NCBI GenBank assembly: GCA_963923455.1
Contig: CAWULT010000029.1
Span: 1 to 42,757 of the forward strand
Reading direction: 5' to 3'
Origin: CAWULT01 sp963923455
Lineage (GTDB): Bacteria; Acidobacteriota; Vicinamibacteria; Vicinamibacterales; UBA2999
Length of the DNA stretch: 42,757 bases
The translations under genes and the position numbers were made by a program. The notes under the pieces were generated by a model. It did no database searches, was not told the DNA's origin, and worked only from the letters and a program-made list of their open reading frames with translations. Shown here piece after piece: positions 25,262 to 34,400 of this stretch (the stretch's first letter is position 1; each line of letters starts with the position of its first letter).

Positions 25262-26407
25262 TCACTTCTTCGGCGCGAAGGGGCCCACCTCGGGCTGCCC
25301 CTGCGTGTTGGCCAGCGGACCGAGTTCGGCCGCGGCGCCGCGCGCGATCGCCGCCACCTCGCTCCCGGCCTGGAAGCAGGTGAAGTCGGGCCGGTCGCGC
25401 CAGGCCAGCGGCCCGCACAGCTTGATGCCGGCCTTGAGCGTCGCGTCGTGCACGATGTTGATGGCGCGCTCGTAGTCGGGGGTCCCCTGCCGGAACCCGG
25501 TGAAGTTGCCCAGGTCGCCGCTGGCGGCGAACAGGGCCGTGACGCCGGGCACTTTCGCGATCGCCTCCGCGTTCTTCAACCCCTCGAGCGTCTCGATCAT
25601 CAGGATCAGCACGATGTTGTCGTTGATCGTGTTGCGATAGCCTCCCGGCACGCCGCCCCACATGGCGCCGTCGAAGGCCTGGCCGCCGCCGTTGCTCCGC
25701 CGGCCGAGCGGCGGGAAGTAGGTCCAGTTGCGCGCCTCGATGGCCTCCTCCACCGTGTCGACGGTCGGCACGACGACGACGAGCGCGCCCGAGTCGACCG
25801 CGTGCTGGATCTCCCGCTCGTCGGCCCTGGCCACGCGCACGCCGGGCACCGCCTTCGCGGTTGGACACGTCCGCCACATCCGCGCGGCCGCCTCCCAGTC
25901 GCGCGCGTCGTGCTGCATCTCCGTCCAGATGAAGTCGTAGCCGGCGTTGGCCATCGCGCAGTAGGTCGCCGCATCGGTCGCGCTGAACAGCGTGCCGCCG
26001 GTCACCTTGCCGCCCTGCATCAACTTCAGCTTCACGGGATTCCAGACCCTCGAGCCCGGAGGCGGGTTGAACGCGGGGCCGTACTTCCACGTGGCCGGAT
26101 CGAACGGGCCCTGGTTGACCGCGCCCTCCGGCGCGACGCTCATCGCATTGCTGTCCTTGCCGGCCGGCGCCGCGAGCGGAAACGTCAGCGTGCCCGGCGC
26201 CGCGTTGTTGCGGTAGGGGTCGGCGCTCGGGGCGGCCGTCTGTCCCGCGGCGCCCTGCGCTCCGCGGCCCTGAGCCGCGGCCCCCGCTCCACCCCGCCCC
26301 TGGGCCGCAGCGCCGGACGCGCCGGGCTGCGCCTCCTGCCGCTGCGCACCCGCGATCGCCATCGTCACCGATACGGCGACTGCCGCGGCCACCATCGACT
26401 TCCACAT
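25262..26407 (-). CDS. Exported HpcH/HpaI aldolase-like protein
   Basis: 381-residue TIM-barrel protein resembling 2,4-dihydroxyhept-2-enedioate aldolase and citrate-lyase-type enzymes. Core phrases are GTLFSATDAATYCAMANAGY, FIWTEMQHDARDWE, VRVARADEREIQHAVDSGA, ILMIETLEGLKNAEAIAKVPG and LFAASGDLGNF; the metal-binding Glu of the family lies in MIETLEGL. Unlike cytoplasmic relatives it begins with a signal peptide (WKSMVAAAVAVSVTMAIAGAQ) and a 60-residue Gly/Ala/Gln-rich linker, so it should act in the periplasm. The ATG at 26407 has AAGGAG 6 bases upstream. It is the fourth gene of the exported operon. Whether it retains aldolase activity is uncertain. Confidence 0.83.
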   Translation of the reverse strand: MWKSMVAAAVAVSVTMAIAGAQRQEAQPGASGAAAQGRGGAGAAAQGRGAQGAAGQTAAPSADPYRNNAAPGTLTFPLAAPAGKDSNAMSVAPEGAVNQGPFDPATWKYGPAFNPPPGSRVWNPVKLKLMQGGKVTGGTLFSATDAATYCAMANAGYDFIWTEMQHDARDWEAAARMWRTCPTAKAVPGVRVARADEREIQHAVDSGALVVVVPTVDTVEEAIEARNWTYFPPLGRRSNGGGQAFDGAMWGGVPGGYRNTINDNIVLILMIETLEGLKNAEAIAKVPGVTALFAASGDLGNFTGFRQGTPDYERAINIVHDATLKAGIKLCGPLAWRDRPDFTCFQAGSEVAAIARGAAAELGPLANTQGQPEVGPFAPKK

Positions 26408-26453
26408 GTCGGGCTCCTTCATTCCAGCACGGCGGGACCTGCGAGCCCGGCGC

Positions 26454-27356
26454 TCACCGGGCCGCGAACCCTTCGGTCAGCTCGATCGACACGCCCCACG
26501 GGTCCGTGAACCGGGCCACCTCGGCGCCGGTCGCCGGATCCCTGGCCTCGCGCTGATCGAAGTGCACGCCGAGCGACTCGAGGCGCCGGCGCGTCGCCTC
26601 GAGGTTGCGCACCTCGAAGCCCACGTGATCGAGCATGCGGCCACGCGTGGCGGCCGGCGTCGGCACGGGCTGTCCCGGGCGCACGCGATCGGCGACGGAC
26701 GAGAAGTTCAGGTTGACGCCGGGCAGGTCCACGGCGTCGTAGTTCGAACGCTTGCCGGGCACGCCGCCGAACACCTGCGCGTACCAGGCCTTGGCGCGCT
26801 CGACCTGCCCGGCCGGCACGTACAGGTGCATGTGGTGGAACTGGACGCGGACCGGGACCGGCCGCCCGTGCCGCGCCACCCGCGCGGCGTCGTCGGACGA
26901 CAGCGGGCCGGCGTCCGGCGTGAAGCCGAGGTTGGTGGCGGCGTCCTCGAACAGCTCGATCCGCTCGCCTTCCGGCGTCGACGTCGCCCCGACGCCGGGG
27001 AATCCCGGCGTCGGCGTCACCTTGAGACCCGCGGCCTCGACCTGCGCGAACGACGGCACGCGGAACGCCACGTGGTTCAGCACCGACCCCTCGGTGCCGC
27101 CGGACGACTCACCGGCCGTCAGCACGACGACGACCCCCGGCAGCACCACGCGCGTCTCGCCTCCGGCCGCCGCTGCGCGGCCACCCAGCGCCACCCAGAA
27201 GGCGGCGTTGGCCGCGACGTCCTTCACCCGGTAATGCAGGTGACCCATCGCCACGCCGGCCGCGTTGGGCTCGGCGAGCTGCGCCGACGCCGGCGTCCCC
27301 GTCAGCAGCCACGACGCAACCGCGGCTGCCGCAACGCATCTGAGCCGCCGCCTCAT
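26454..27356 (-). CDS. Exported double VOC (glyoxalase/dioxygenase-fold) protein
   Basis: 300-residue protein with a signal peptide (cleavage near PASAQ) and two vicinal-oxygen-chelate modules. Module one runs from MGHLHYRVKDVAAN to RIELFED and module two from FHHMHLYVPAGQ to SIELTEGF. Candidate metal ligands are the His in GHLHYRV or NHVAFRV, the Glu in IELFED, the His in FHHMHL, the His in DHVGFEV and the Glu in SIELTE. A dioxygenase, isomerase or glyoxalase activity is possible. The start overlaps the preceding sugar dehydrogenase stop (ATGA at 27353-27356). Exported VOC proteins are unusual outside Acidobacteriota. Confidence 0.83.
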   Translation of the reverse strand: MRRRLRCVAAAAVASWLLTGTPASAQLAEPNAAGVAMGHLHYRVKDVAANAAFWVALGGRAAAAGGETRVVLPGVVVVLTAGESSGGTEGSVLNHVAFRVPSFAQVEAAGLKVTPTPGFPGVGATSTPEGERIELFEDAATNLGFTPDAGPLSSDDAARVARHGRPVPVRVQFHHMHLYVPAGQVERAKAWYAQVFGGVPGKRSNYDAVDLPGVNLNFSSVADRVRPGQPVPTPAATRGRMLDHVGFEVRNLEATRRRLESLGVHFDQREARDPATGAEVARFTDPWGVSIELTEGFAAR

Positions 27357-28567
27357 TGGACGGGCTCGATCTTGAGCAGCGCCCCCGCCTGCTCGTCGGT
27401 CAGCACGTACAGCAGCCCGTCGGGTCCCTGTCGCACGTCGCGGATGCGCTGGTGCAGATCGGTCAGGATCGGCTCGCGCTGGATGGGTCGGCCGTTGTTG
27501 AACGTGATGCGCTGGATGTGTCCGGTGCCGCGCGACCGGCCCTGGAACATCGCGCCGACGAAGACGTTGCCCTTCCAGGCGGGAAAACGGTCACCGGTGT
27601 AGATGGCGATGCCGGACGGGGCAATCGAGGGCACCCAGTACATGAAGGGCGACTCGAGATCGGGGCGCGTCGCCGCGTCCGCGATCTTGGTGCCGTCGTA
27701 GTCGGTGCCGTAGGTGACGAGCGGCCACCCGTAGTTGCGGCCGGGCAGCACGATGTTCAACTCGTCGCCGCCGAGCGGGCCGTGCTCGTGCTCCCAGATG
27801 GCCCCCGTCTCGGGATGGATGGCCAGGCCCTGCGGGCTGCGGTGGCCCAGCGAGTAGATTTCCGGCCGGTAGCCGGCCCTGCCGGCGAAGGGATTGTCGG
27901 GCGGCGCGGTGCCGTCGTCGCGCAGGCGCAGCACCTTGCCGCCGTGATCGTTGGTGTCCTGCGCGTGGTGGGGCTCCTGCCGCTCGCCCACCGTGAGGTA
28001 CAGGAAGCCGGCGCGATCGAACGCGATGCGCCCGCCGAAGTTCGTGTTCGAGACGCTCCACGTGTTGGCGACGAAGATGTCCTTCACGTCGACCAGCGCC
28101 ATCCCCTCGAGCCGGCCGCGCGCGAGCGCGGTCGTCGACAGGTTCTTCTCTCCGGCCTTCGAATAGGCCAGGTAGACGTAGTGATTCTCGGCGAACTTCG
28201 GGTGCAGCGCCACCTCGAGCAGGCCGGCGAGCGCCGCGGCCTTCACGGCCGGCACGCCGCTGATCGGCTGCGGGTCGAGCACGCCGTTGCGGACCATCCG
28301 CAGCCGGCCGGGCCGCTCGGTGATCAGCATGTCGCCGTTCGGCAGGAACGCCAGGCTCCACGGGTTGACCAGCCCCGTCACGACGGCCGACACGCGAATG
28401 CGCTGCATGGCCGTCTGGTAGACCTGCGGCAGCTGGGGCAGCGTAGGCGAGTACCGCTCGTTCGCCGGTGTCAACACCGGCGCCGGCGCGGCCGGAGCCC
28501 CCTGTTGCGCCCGCAGGGCCACGCCCCCGAGCATCACGACGAAACTCAGCACACAGACGACCCGCAT
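27353..28567 (-). CDS. Exported PQQ-dependent soluble sugar dehydrogenase
   Basis: 404-residue six-bladed propeller dehydrogenase of the soluble aldose sugar dehydrogenase/sorbosone dehydrogenase family, oxidising aldoses with PQQ in the periplasm. Signal peptide: MRVVCVLSFVVMLGGVALRAQQ. Family phrases are VNPWSLAFLPNGDMLITERPGRL, GGRIAFDRAGFLYLTVG, IYSLGHRSPQGLAIHP (the RSPQG loop around PQQ), WEHEHGPLGGDELNIV (the GPxGGDE signature) and GRNYGWPLVTYG. The ATG overlaps the upstream quinoprotein stop by one base (TGATG). No PQQ synthesis genes are in the window. Confidence 0.92.
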   Translation of the reverse strand: MRVVCVLSFVVMLGGVALRAQQGAPAAPAPVLTPANERYSPTLPQLPQVYQTAMQRIRVSAVVTGLVNPWSLAFLPNGDMLITERPGRLRMVRNGVLDPQPISGVPAVKAAALAGLLEVALHPKFAENHYVYLAYSKAGEKNLSTTALARGRLEGMALVDVKDIFVANTWSVSNTNFGGRIAFDRAGFLYLTVGERQEPHHAQDTNDHGGKVLRLRDDGTAPPDNPFAGRAGYRPEIYSLGHRSPQGLAIHPETGAIWEHEHGPLGGDELNIVLPGRNYGWPLVTYGTDYDGTKIADAATRPDLESPFMYWVPSIAPSGIAIYTGDRFPAWKGNVFVGAMFQGRSRGTGHIQRITFNNGRPIQREPILTDLHQRIRDVRQGPDGLLYVLTDEQAGALLKIEPVQ

Positions 28568-30246
28568 CACTTGCCCTCCGGCAACGCAAAGGCGACCAGC
28601 GTGTTCCCCGACGGGTTCAGCACGTACTGCCGGCCGTCGAGCATGTAGGTGATGGCGGCCGCGCCCCACACGGGCGATCCCATCCGGTAGGACCAGACCC
28701 GCTTGCCGGTGCGGCCGTCGAACGCATTGAAGTGCCCTTCGTTGTCGCCGGCGAACACCAGGCCCGACGCCGTCGACATCACGCCCGACAGGTTCGCCGT
28801 CGGGAAGCGGTACTCCCACCGCAGGTCGCCCGTCCGCGGATCGAGCGCGCGGAGCGCGCTCCAGTCGGGCTCGGGCAGCTTGCGCATGCCGCCGCCCATC
28901 GAGGACTGCCCCGGCTCGTCCGCCTGGCGCGTCGGCGTGTAGTACGCGCACGTCTCGCGCGCCATCACGTAGAAACGCTGCAGCACGGGGTCGTACGACG
29001 GCGGGTTGAAGTTCGTGCCGCCGCGGAAGTCCGGCACGCACGGCGTGGTGGCCTCGGAGCCGCCCGGCGGGATGACGCCGAGGCTCAGCACCTTGGGCCG
29101 GCCGTCGGGGCCGATCTCCCGGGCCCACTGCGTGCCCGTGTACGGACGGCCGACCAGCAGCTCACCGGTGGTGCGGTCGAGCGTGTAGAAGAAGCCGTTG
29201 CGGTTGGCCACCATCACGACCTTCCGCACCTGCCCCTTGATCATCAGCTCCGCCAGCACCGGTACGTGGTTCGAATCCCAGTCGTGAGTGTCGTGCGGCG
29301 TGAACTGGTAGTGCCACTTCAGGCGGCCGGTATCGGCGTCGAGCGCCACGATCGACGCGGTATAGAGGTTGGTGCCCGTCCGGTCGTCGCCGAAGTAGTC
29401 GGGGCTCGGGTTGCCGGTGCCCCAGTAGATCAGATTCAGCTCGGGATCGTAGGCACCCGTCACCCAGGTGGCGCCGCCGCCGCGAGGCAGGTGGTCGGGG
29501 TTGGACCACGTCTCGCTGCCCGGCTCCCCCTTGCCGGGGATCGTGAAGAAGCGCCACAGACGCTCGCCCGTGCCGGCCCGGTAGGCGTCGATGAACCCGC
29601 GCGTCGGGTAGTCGCCGCCCGAGATGCCGGTGATCACCATGTCCTTGACGACGAGGGGCGCGGCGATCGCGGCGAACCCCTGTCGGTAGTCCGCCAGTGT
29701 CACGTCCCACTGCACCGCGCCGGTCGTACGGTCGAAGGCGAGCAGGTGCGCGTCGAGCGTGCCCATGAAGAGCCGGTCGCCGAGCGCCGCGAAGCCCCGG
29801 TTCGACGGGTTGCCCGCGCCGTAGGTCAGGCCGGGCGGCAGCGCGCGGCGGTAGCGCCACAACTGCCGCCCCGTGCGCGCATCGATGGCCCACGCGAGGT
29901 TGTTGTTGCCGGTGATGTAGAGCACGCCGTCGAGCACCAGGGGCGTCGACTCGAACCCGCGCCCGATCACCATGCCCTCGGCCTGGAACGTCCACTGCGC
30001 CGCGAGGCGATGGACGTTGTCGGGGGTGATCTGCTTGAGCGGGCTGTGCCGGCGTCCCGTGTAGTCGCCGGAGTACTGCAGCCATCGTGACGGATTGGCC
30101 AGCCCCTTGAGCAGGTCGTCGGCCGTGACCGGCGGGAGCGGACGCGCCGGCTGCGCCTGCTGGGCCGCGAGCGGCGGCACGATCAGGCCAGCGGCCAGCG
30201 CGGCCGACCCCGCGAACGCTGCGAGCGTGGTGCGTGTGCGTGTCAT
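28567..30246 (-). CDS. Exported PQQ-binding quinoprotein dehydrogenase
   Basis: 559-residue eight-bladed quinoprotein of the alcohol/glucose-type group (PQQ-binding propeller repeats). Signal peptide of about 40 residues, ending LAAQQ. Repeats of the W-docking type include LAWAIDARTGRQLWRYRR, LLAFDRTTGAVQWDV, LDADTGRLKWHYQFTPHDTHDWDSNH and LRALDPRTGDLRWEYR. The HDTHDWDSNH segment is characteristic of quinoprotein alcohol dehydrogenases near the active-site Ca2+. It lacks a C-terminal cytochrome c domain, so electrons need a separate acceptor. The ATG at 30246 overlaps the stop of a possible 38-codon gene (ATGA). It heads the exported operon; the specific alcohol or sugar is unknown. Confidence 0.9.
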   Translation of the reverse strand: MTRTRTTLAAFAGSAALAAGLIVPPLAAQQAQPARPLPPVTADDLLKGLANPSRWLQYSGDYTGRRHSPLKQITPDNVHRLAAQWTFQAEGMVIGRGFESTPLVLDGVLYITGNNNLAWAIDARTGRQLWRYRRALPPGLTYGAGNPSNRGFAALGDRLFMGTLDAHLLAFDRTTGAVQWDVTLADYRQGFAAIAAPLVVKDMVITGISGGDYPTRGFIDAYRAGTGERLWRFFTIPGKGEPGSETWSNPDHLPRGGGATWVTGAYDPELNLIYWGTGNPSPDYFGDDRTGTNLYTASIVALDADTGRLKWHYQFTPHDTHDWDSNHVPVLAELMIKGQVRKVVMVANRNGFFYTLDRTTGELLVGRPYTGTQWAREIGPDGRPKVLSLGVIPPGGSEATTPCVPDFRGGTNFNPPSYDPVLQRFYVMARETCAYYTPTRQADEPGQSSMGGGMRKLPEPDWSALRALDPRTGDLRWEYRFPTANLSGVMSTASGLVFAGDNEGHFNAFDGRTGKRVWSYRMGSPVWGAAAITYMLDGRQYVLNPSGNTLVAFALPEGK

Positions 30247-30359
30247 TTGCCCTTCGTGAAGGTCACCTGCTCGAGCGCATCGGCGTCGGCCGCACGGTCC
30301 GACGCGCCAGCCGGAACGCCGGCCGTCCTGGGCAGGCCCCATCCGTCCCCTCGCCCCAT
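30243..30359 (-). CDS. Possible 38-codon leader gene before the quinoprotein
   Basis: Small open frame starting at ATG 30359 with a GGGAG site 8 bases upstream and ending in a TGA that overlaps the quinoprotein ATG by 4 bases (ATGA at 30243-30246). About 82 percent of its third codon positions are G or C, as in neighbouring genes. The product is Gly/Ala-rich at the start and ends ADALEQVTFTKGK. I do not recognise it. It is not PqqA, as it lacks the Glu-x3-Tyr pair. It may be a real coupled leader, or the worn-down end of a longer gene. Moderate support from start signals only. Confidence 0.4.
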   Translation of the reverse strand: MGRGDGWGLPRTAGVPAGASDRAADADALEQVTFTKGK

Positions 30360-30381
30360 GGCTCGTCTCCCCCGGAACGCA

Positions 30382-30415
30382 AAGATGCGCCTAAGTGGCG
30401 GCGCAGGCGCATCTT
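30382..30415. repeat. Perfect 11-bp inverted repeat upstream of the exported operon
   Basis: Arms AAGATGCGCCT (30382-30392) and AGGCGCATCTT (30405-30415) flank a 12-base spacer, between the divergent quinoprotein operon and the DUF6982-like gene. On the minus strand it is followed by TTTGCGTT, not a strong terminator tail. Its position fits an operator or an upstream RNA stem. It may overlap the start of the minus-strand transcript. Confidence 0.5.
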
Positions 30416-30491
30416 AGTGCGCCCGTGCGGCCCCTGCAAGGCGGGTGCGGTCTGGTGCCCCTCCAGGGTTCTGCCGATACAGATGCCGTCA

Positions 30492-30515
30492 GGTAGCCGG
30501 GCGGGACCCGCTACC
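30492..30515 (+). repeat. Small hairpin just before the DUF6982-like gene
   Basis: GGTAGC (30492-30497) pairs with GCTACC (30510-30515). Three further G-C pairs follow after one bulged base, and the loop is CGGGA. It ends 17 bases before the GTG at 30533, so it could affect translation of that gene, or it may be incidental in GC-rich DNA. Confidence 0.3.
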
Positions 30516-30532
30516 AGGCGAAGGACCTCAAC

Positions 30533-30934
30533 GTGATCAACAAAGTCGTCGCACGCTACGCGGATGGCCGCCTGCTCAAGGGTTCCACCACGGACTTCGT
30601 GCCCGCGAAGGCGGTGTTCCACATCGCACCGACCGACGCCCCGATCGGCACCAGGCCGCAGCCCGTCGCGGTGAAGGACCTGAAGGCCGTGTTCTTCGTG
30701 AAGGACTTCGTCGGCCGCAAGGACTACCAGCCCAGCCAGGACTTCAACCCCGGCAAGCCCGTCTCGGGCCGCAAGATCCGGGTGGTGTTCAACGACAACG
30801 AGGTGCTGGTGGGAGCCACGCAGGGCTACCAACCCGGCCGCCCGGGCTTCTTCCTGACGCCCGCCGATGGCGATTCGAACATCGAGCGCTGCTACGTGGT
30901 GTCCTCGTCCACCAAGGAAGTGACGCTGCTCTAG
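30533..30934 (+). CDS. DUF6982-like conserved protein
   Basis: 133-residue cytoplasmic protein. It matches my memory of the DUF6982 family: NKVVARYADGRLLKG at the N-terminus, then LKAVFFVKDFVGRKDY, RKIRVVFNDNEVLVGATQGYQPGRPGFFLTP and ERCYVVSSSTKEVTLL at the C-terminus. The two strand-rich halves both carry a 'V.F.D.E.L.G' pattern, suggesting a small beta-barrel like a PilZ or Sm-type fold. The start is GTG at 30533 with AAGGA about 7 bases upstream. No signal peptide. Function unknown. Confidence 0.75.
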   Translation: MINKVVARYADGRLLKGSTTDFVPAKAVFHIAPTDAPIGTRPQPVAVKDLKAVFFVKDFVGRKDYQPSQDFNPGKPVSGRKIRVVFNDNEVLVGATQGYQPGRPGFFLTPADGDSNIERCYVVSSSTKEVTLL

Positions 30935-31023
30935 CGCCGGCCGTCGGGCCGTCGGGCCGGCGGGCGCGCCTGCCCCGCGCGATGACGGGGGTGTGACCCA
31001 GCGTGGTGTACGCTACGAGGAGC

Positions 31024-31326
31024 ATGCTGAAGCTGATGGAGGAAGTGTCCGGAGCCGGTCAGCTGGAAGGCCGCGGCGATCCGCGCCCGGTGCGGTACCA
31101 GGTGGCGCGCTACCAGGGCTTCGCCCCGAACGGGCTGCCAGTGCCGGGGGTGTTCAAGTTGGAGGGCTCCGTGAACCTCGCCGAGAGCCCGGACGCGCGC
31201 GACCTCGTCGGCGCAGACCTGACGCTGCGCCTGCAGGACGGGCGCCTGATGCGCGTGACGATCGCAGACGACAGCGGGCGCGTGCTCACGGAGGGGCACG
31301 GCCCCAGCCGGTGCATGTGCTGCTGA
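31024..31326 (+). CDS. Small conserved-looking hypothetical protein ending in Cys-x-Cys-Cys
   Basis: About 100 residues from ATG 31024; other starts are possible (GTG 31003, ATG 31036). The GAGGAG at 31017-31022 is too near 31024 but well placed for 31036. No recognised family. Residues look beta-rich (RYQVARYQGFAP, PVPGVFKLEGSV, LTLRLQDGRLMRVTIADDSG), and the protein ends GPSRCMCC. The cysteine tail could bind metal or mark a redox or lipid site, but nothing shows which. It follows the DUF6982-like gene by 90 bases and is ended by the strong hairpin at 31402. Confidence 0.6.
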   Translation: MLKLMEEVSGAGQLEGRGDPRPVRYQVARYQGFAPNGLPVPGVFKLEGSVNLAESPDARDLVGADLTLRLQDGRLMRVTIADDSGRVLTEGHGPSRCMCC

Positions 31327-31401
31327 CCCGGCCCGCCGTATAGCCGGAACGGCACCCAGCCCACGTCCGCGCCGCGGCCGCGGGCCGACACCTCGGACGT
31401 C

Positions 31402-31446
31402 ACGCACGAAGGGCCCGTGGATCCTCTCCACGGGCCCTTCGTGCGT
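31402..31446. terminator. 20-bp perfect hairpin between convergent genes
   Basis: Arms 31402-31421 and 31427-31446 are perfect complements (start ACGCACGAAGGG, centre CCCGTGGA), with a 5-base loop TCCTC. It sits between the stops of the small Cys-tail gene (+) and the large receptor gene (-). There is no T-tract on either side. It is probably a bidirectional transcription end. Confidence 0.65.
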
Positions 31447-31469
31447 TCACCGGCAGCGCCGCGCGCGGC

Positions 31470-34400
31470 CTAGAAGTCCATCTGCAGCGTGATCTTCGTC
31501 GTGCGGGCCGTCAGCACCGTGTTGGGCACGAGCCACTGGCCGCCCGGCACGAAGTTCTGGTTGTAGGTCAGGACCGTGTCGGCGTTGAGCGCGTTGAACA
31601 TGTCGACCGACACCGTCGCACGGCGCGCGCCGAAGCGCAGCACCTTGCCAAACCGCAGGTCGAGCTGGTTCACGCGGGGGCCGCGCTTGTCGTTCGGCGC
31701 GAGCAGGTTGATCGTCACGTTCGGCGCATTGCCCGAGAGCGGACGGCCCAGCGTCTGCGCCACCACGGCGGTCGGCACCACCCAGTTGGCCTGCAGCGGC
31801 TCGGCTGGCGAGCTCTGGAGCGCCATCGCCACCTGCACGTCGGCCTTCGGAATCGTGTAGCTGGCCGCGCTGGTGAACCGGGTCGTGTTGCCGGGACGGA
31901 AGTCGCAGTACGGGTTGACCGGGCTGTAGGCCCATACCTCGCTGCCGGTGGAGAAGCCGCCGGCCTGCTCGGGCAGCTTGCTCCGGACGTCGCAGTAGTC
32001 GGTCACGCGCTGACCGGTGCTCGAACCGGCTTGCACCTGCAGGCCCTGGGCGAGGCGCGCCTGCACGTTGATGTCGATGCCGTTGTACACCTGCGAGATC
32101 GTGCCGAAGTCCGGCGCGTAGGTTCGCAGCTGGTTGGGCGCCACCGAGAACTTCTCGGGCTTCACGTTGTAGAGGCCCGAGACGGTGTAGCCGCCGCCGC
32201 CGGGCAGCCGCGCGTCGGATGGCGCCGTGATGCTGAAGGTGTCGAAGTCGGACGGCGACAGCGCCTGGTTGTCGGTGACGGTGAAGTTCTGCAGCCACCG
32301 GCGCGTGTATCCCACCTCCACCGACACCCGCGGCAGGATCTGCTGCTGCAGGGTCACGCCGATCTGCCAGTCGGACGGCCGCACGCTCCAGCCCTTCAGG
32401 ATCTTCTCCGCGTACCCCAGCGCGTAGATGGGGTTGCCGGCCGCGTCGACGGCCTTCCCGAAGTTCGGGTTCGCCCATGGGCCGCAGAAGTCACCGCCAG
32501 CCGTCCGCAGGTCCTGCGTGCCGCCGTTCAACAGGTCGCAGTCGGGCCGGTAGTTGCCGTTGGCGTCGGTCCACGTGCGCGACTGCGTCATGTCGATGCG
32601 CGAGGTCGGCAGCAGCGCAGAGTAGTTGCCGTTGCCGTTCACGGCGGCCTCGAGGTACTTGCCGGTGTTGAGCTTCAGCGCCGTCTTGCCGTTGCCGAAG
32701 ACGTCGTACGCGATGCCGGCCCTCGGCGTGATGTCGTTGTAGCCGAGCACGCCCTTCGACTCGCCCCACGTGTACTTCGTCGGCAGGAAGCGCACGCCCT
32801 CGCCGCCGATCGACTGCTCCGGGTAGTAGCTCCACGAGTGGTCGTAGCGCAGGGCGCCGGTCATCGTCAGCCGGCCGCGCGTGAGCTGATCCTGGACGTA
32901 GAGCGCGTGATAGCGCACGCGCGAGTAGGTCCGGTACGGCTCGAGGCGCTGCGTCAGCTGATTCGGGATGCCGTTGTTGAAGCGGTAGGTGATGTCGTTC
33001 GTCGTCCCCTCGGGCGCCCGGTTGTCGGCGTGGTAGGCGCCCTGGTACCCGATCTTCATCGAGTTGGCGCCGGTCACGTACGAGGCCGCCGCGTTCCACG
33101 TGTGCGCGCCGATCCAGTCCGCGTTCCACGTCGTCTGGTTGCGGTAGTTCAGGTTGGCGATGCCACCGTTCTCCGCGCACGAACCGCCACGGCCGAAGGC
33201 GTCGCGCGCCACGGTGGCCGCGCACTGCTCCTGCACGGGAATCACGTTGCGGCGGTCGGCCACCGACAGCACGCTGTCCTCCGCGAACCGCTCTCGCGTG
33301 TTCCAGTTGGAGAGGTAGGTGCCGAGGCCCGCTTCGAGCAGCAGCTTGTTGGTGGCGGTCGACGTCCACTTGACCTGCTGTACGCGCTGCCAGCCGTGGT
33401 TGCGGCCGCCGGTCTCGGGCGCGTTGGTCGCCGAGCCGGCGCCGAGCGCGTTGTTGCTGCCCTGCTCGTCCCAGTAGAGGTTCAGCTTGTCACGCTGCGT
33501 CAACTGCATCGTGAGGCGCAGCGCCGGCTGGAGCGGGCCGCGGCCGCCGGAAAGGGCCGGCCGGCTCGTATCGGCGACGTAGCCCCACAGCGACGCTGCG
33601 TTGGGGTTCGTGTTGAGCCCGTTCCGGTTGTAGAACATGCCGGGAATCGTGCTCTCGCTGCCGCGGTAGTAGCCGAGGACGTAGAACCAGAGCCGGTCCT
33701 TCTTGATCGGGCCGCCGAGCGAGTAGCTCGTGTCGTACATGTAGTTGGTGCGGGCCGGCGTGCGCAGGCCGGCCGTCTGCAGTTCGGACGTGAAGTTGTC
33801 CGACTGCATCCCGCCCTTGAAGCCCGAGAAGAAGAAGTGTGACCTGAAGCTGTTGCCACCGGTGCGGGGCACGATGTTGATCGTCGGGCCGCCCACCTCC
33901 GTCTCGCCGAGGCCGCCCGCCGTCGTGAACGCCACTTCCTGCGCGTTCTCGATGTCCTGCCGGTAGCCCGACACGCCGCCGCCGTTCAGCGACGCGCCCG
34001 TGTTGAGGCCGTCCACCTGGGCGCGGCCCTCGTTGCCGCGGCCGCCGCGGCCGCCGAAGACGACCATGCCCGGGCTGAGCTGCACGTTGGGCACGCCGCC
34101 GCCGCTCTGGACCATCGAGGGTATCAGCACCATCAGGCCCGCGTAGCCCTTGGCCGTGGGCAGCGCCTGCACCATCTCGCTGTCGAGGGTGTACTGACGC
34201 TTCGCGCTCTGGACGTCGACCACCGGGCTCTCGCCGGTGACGGTGATGGTCTCCTCGAGCGAACCGATCTTCATGTCCGCGTTGACCGTGGCGACGAACT
34301 CGGACGTCAGCACCAGCCCGTCACGCTTGAACGTACTGAAGCCCGGCAGGCTGAAGGTGACGCTGTAGGTGCCGGGACGCAGGTCGATCAGCCGGTACTG

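Noticed and set aside
30243..30359. pqqA precursor peptide before the PQQ dehydrogenase
   Set aside because: The Glu-x3-Tyr pair needed for PQQ synthesis is absent, and no pqqB-E genes follow.
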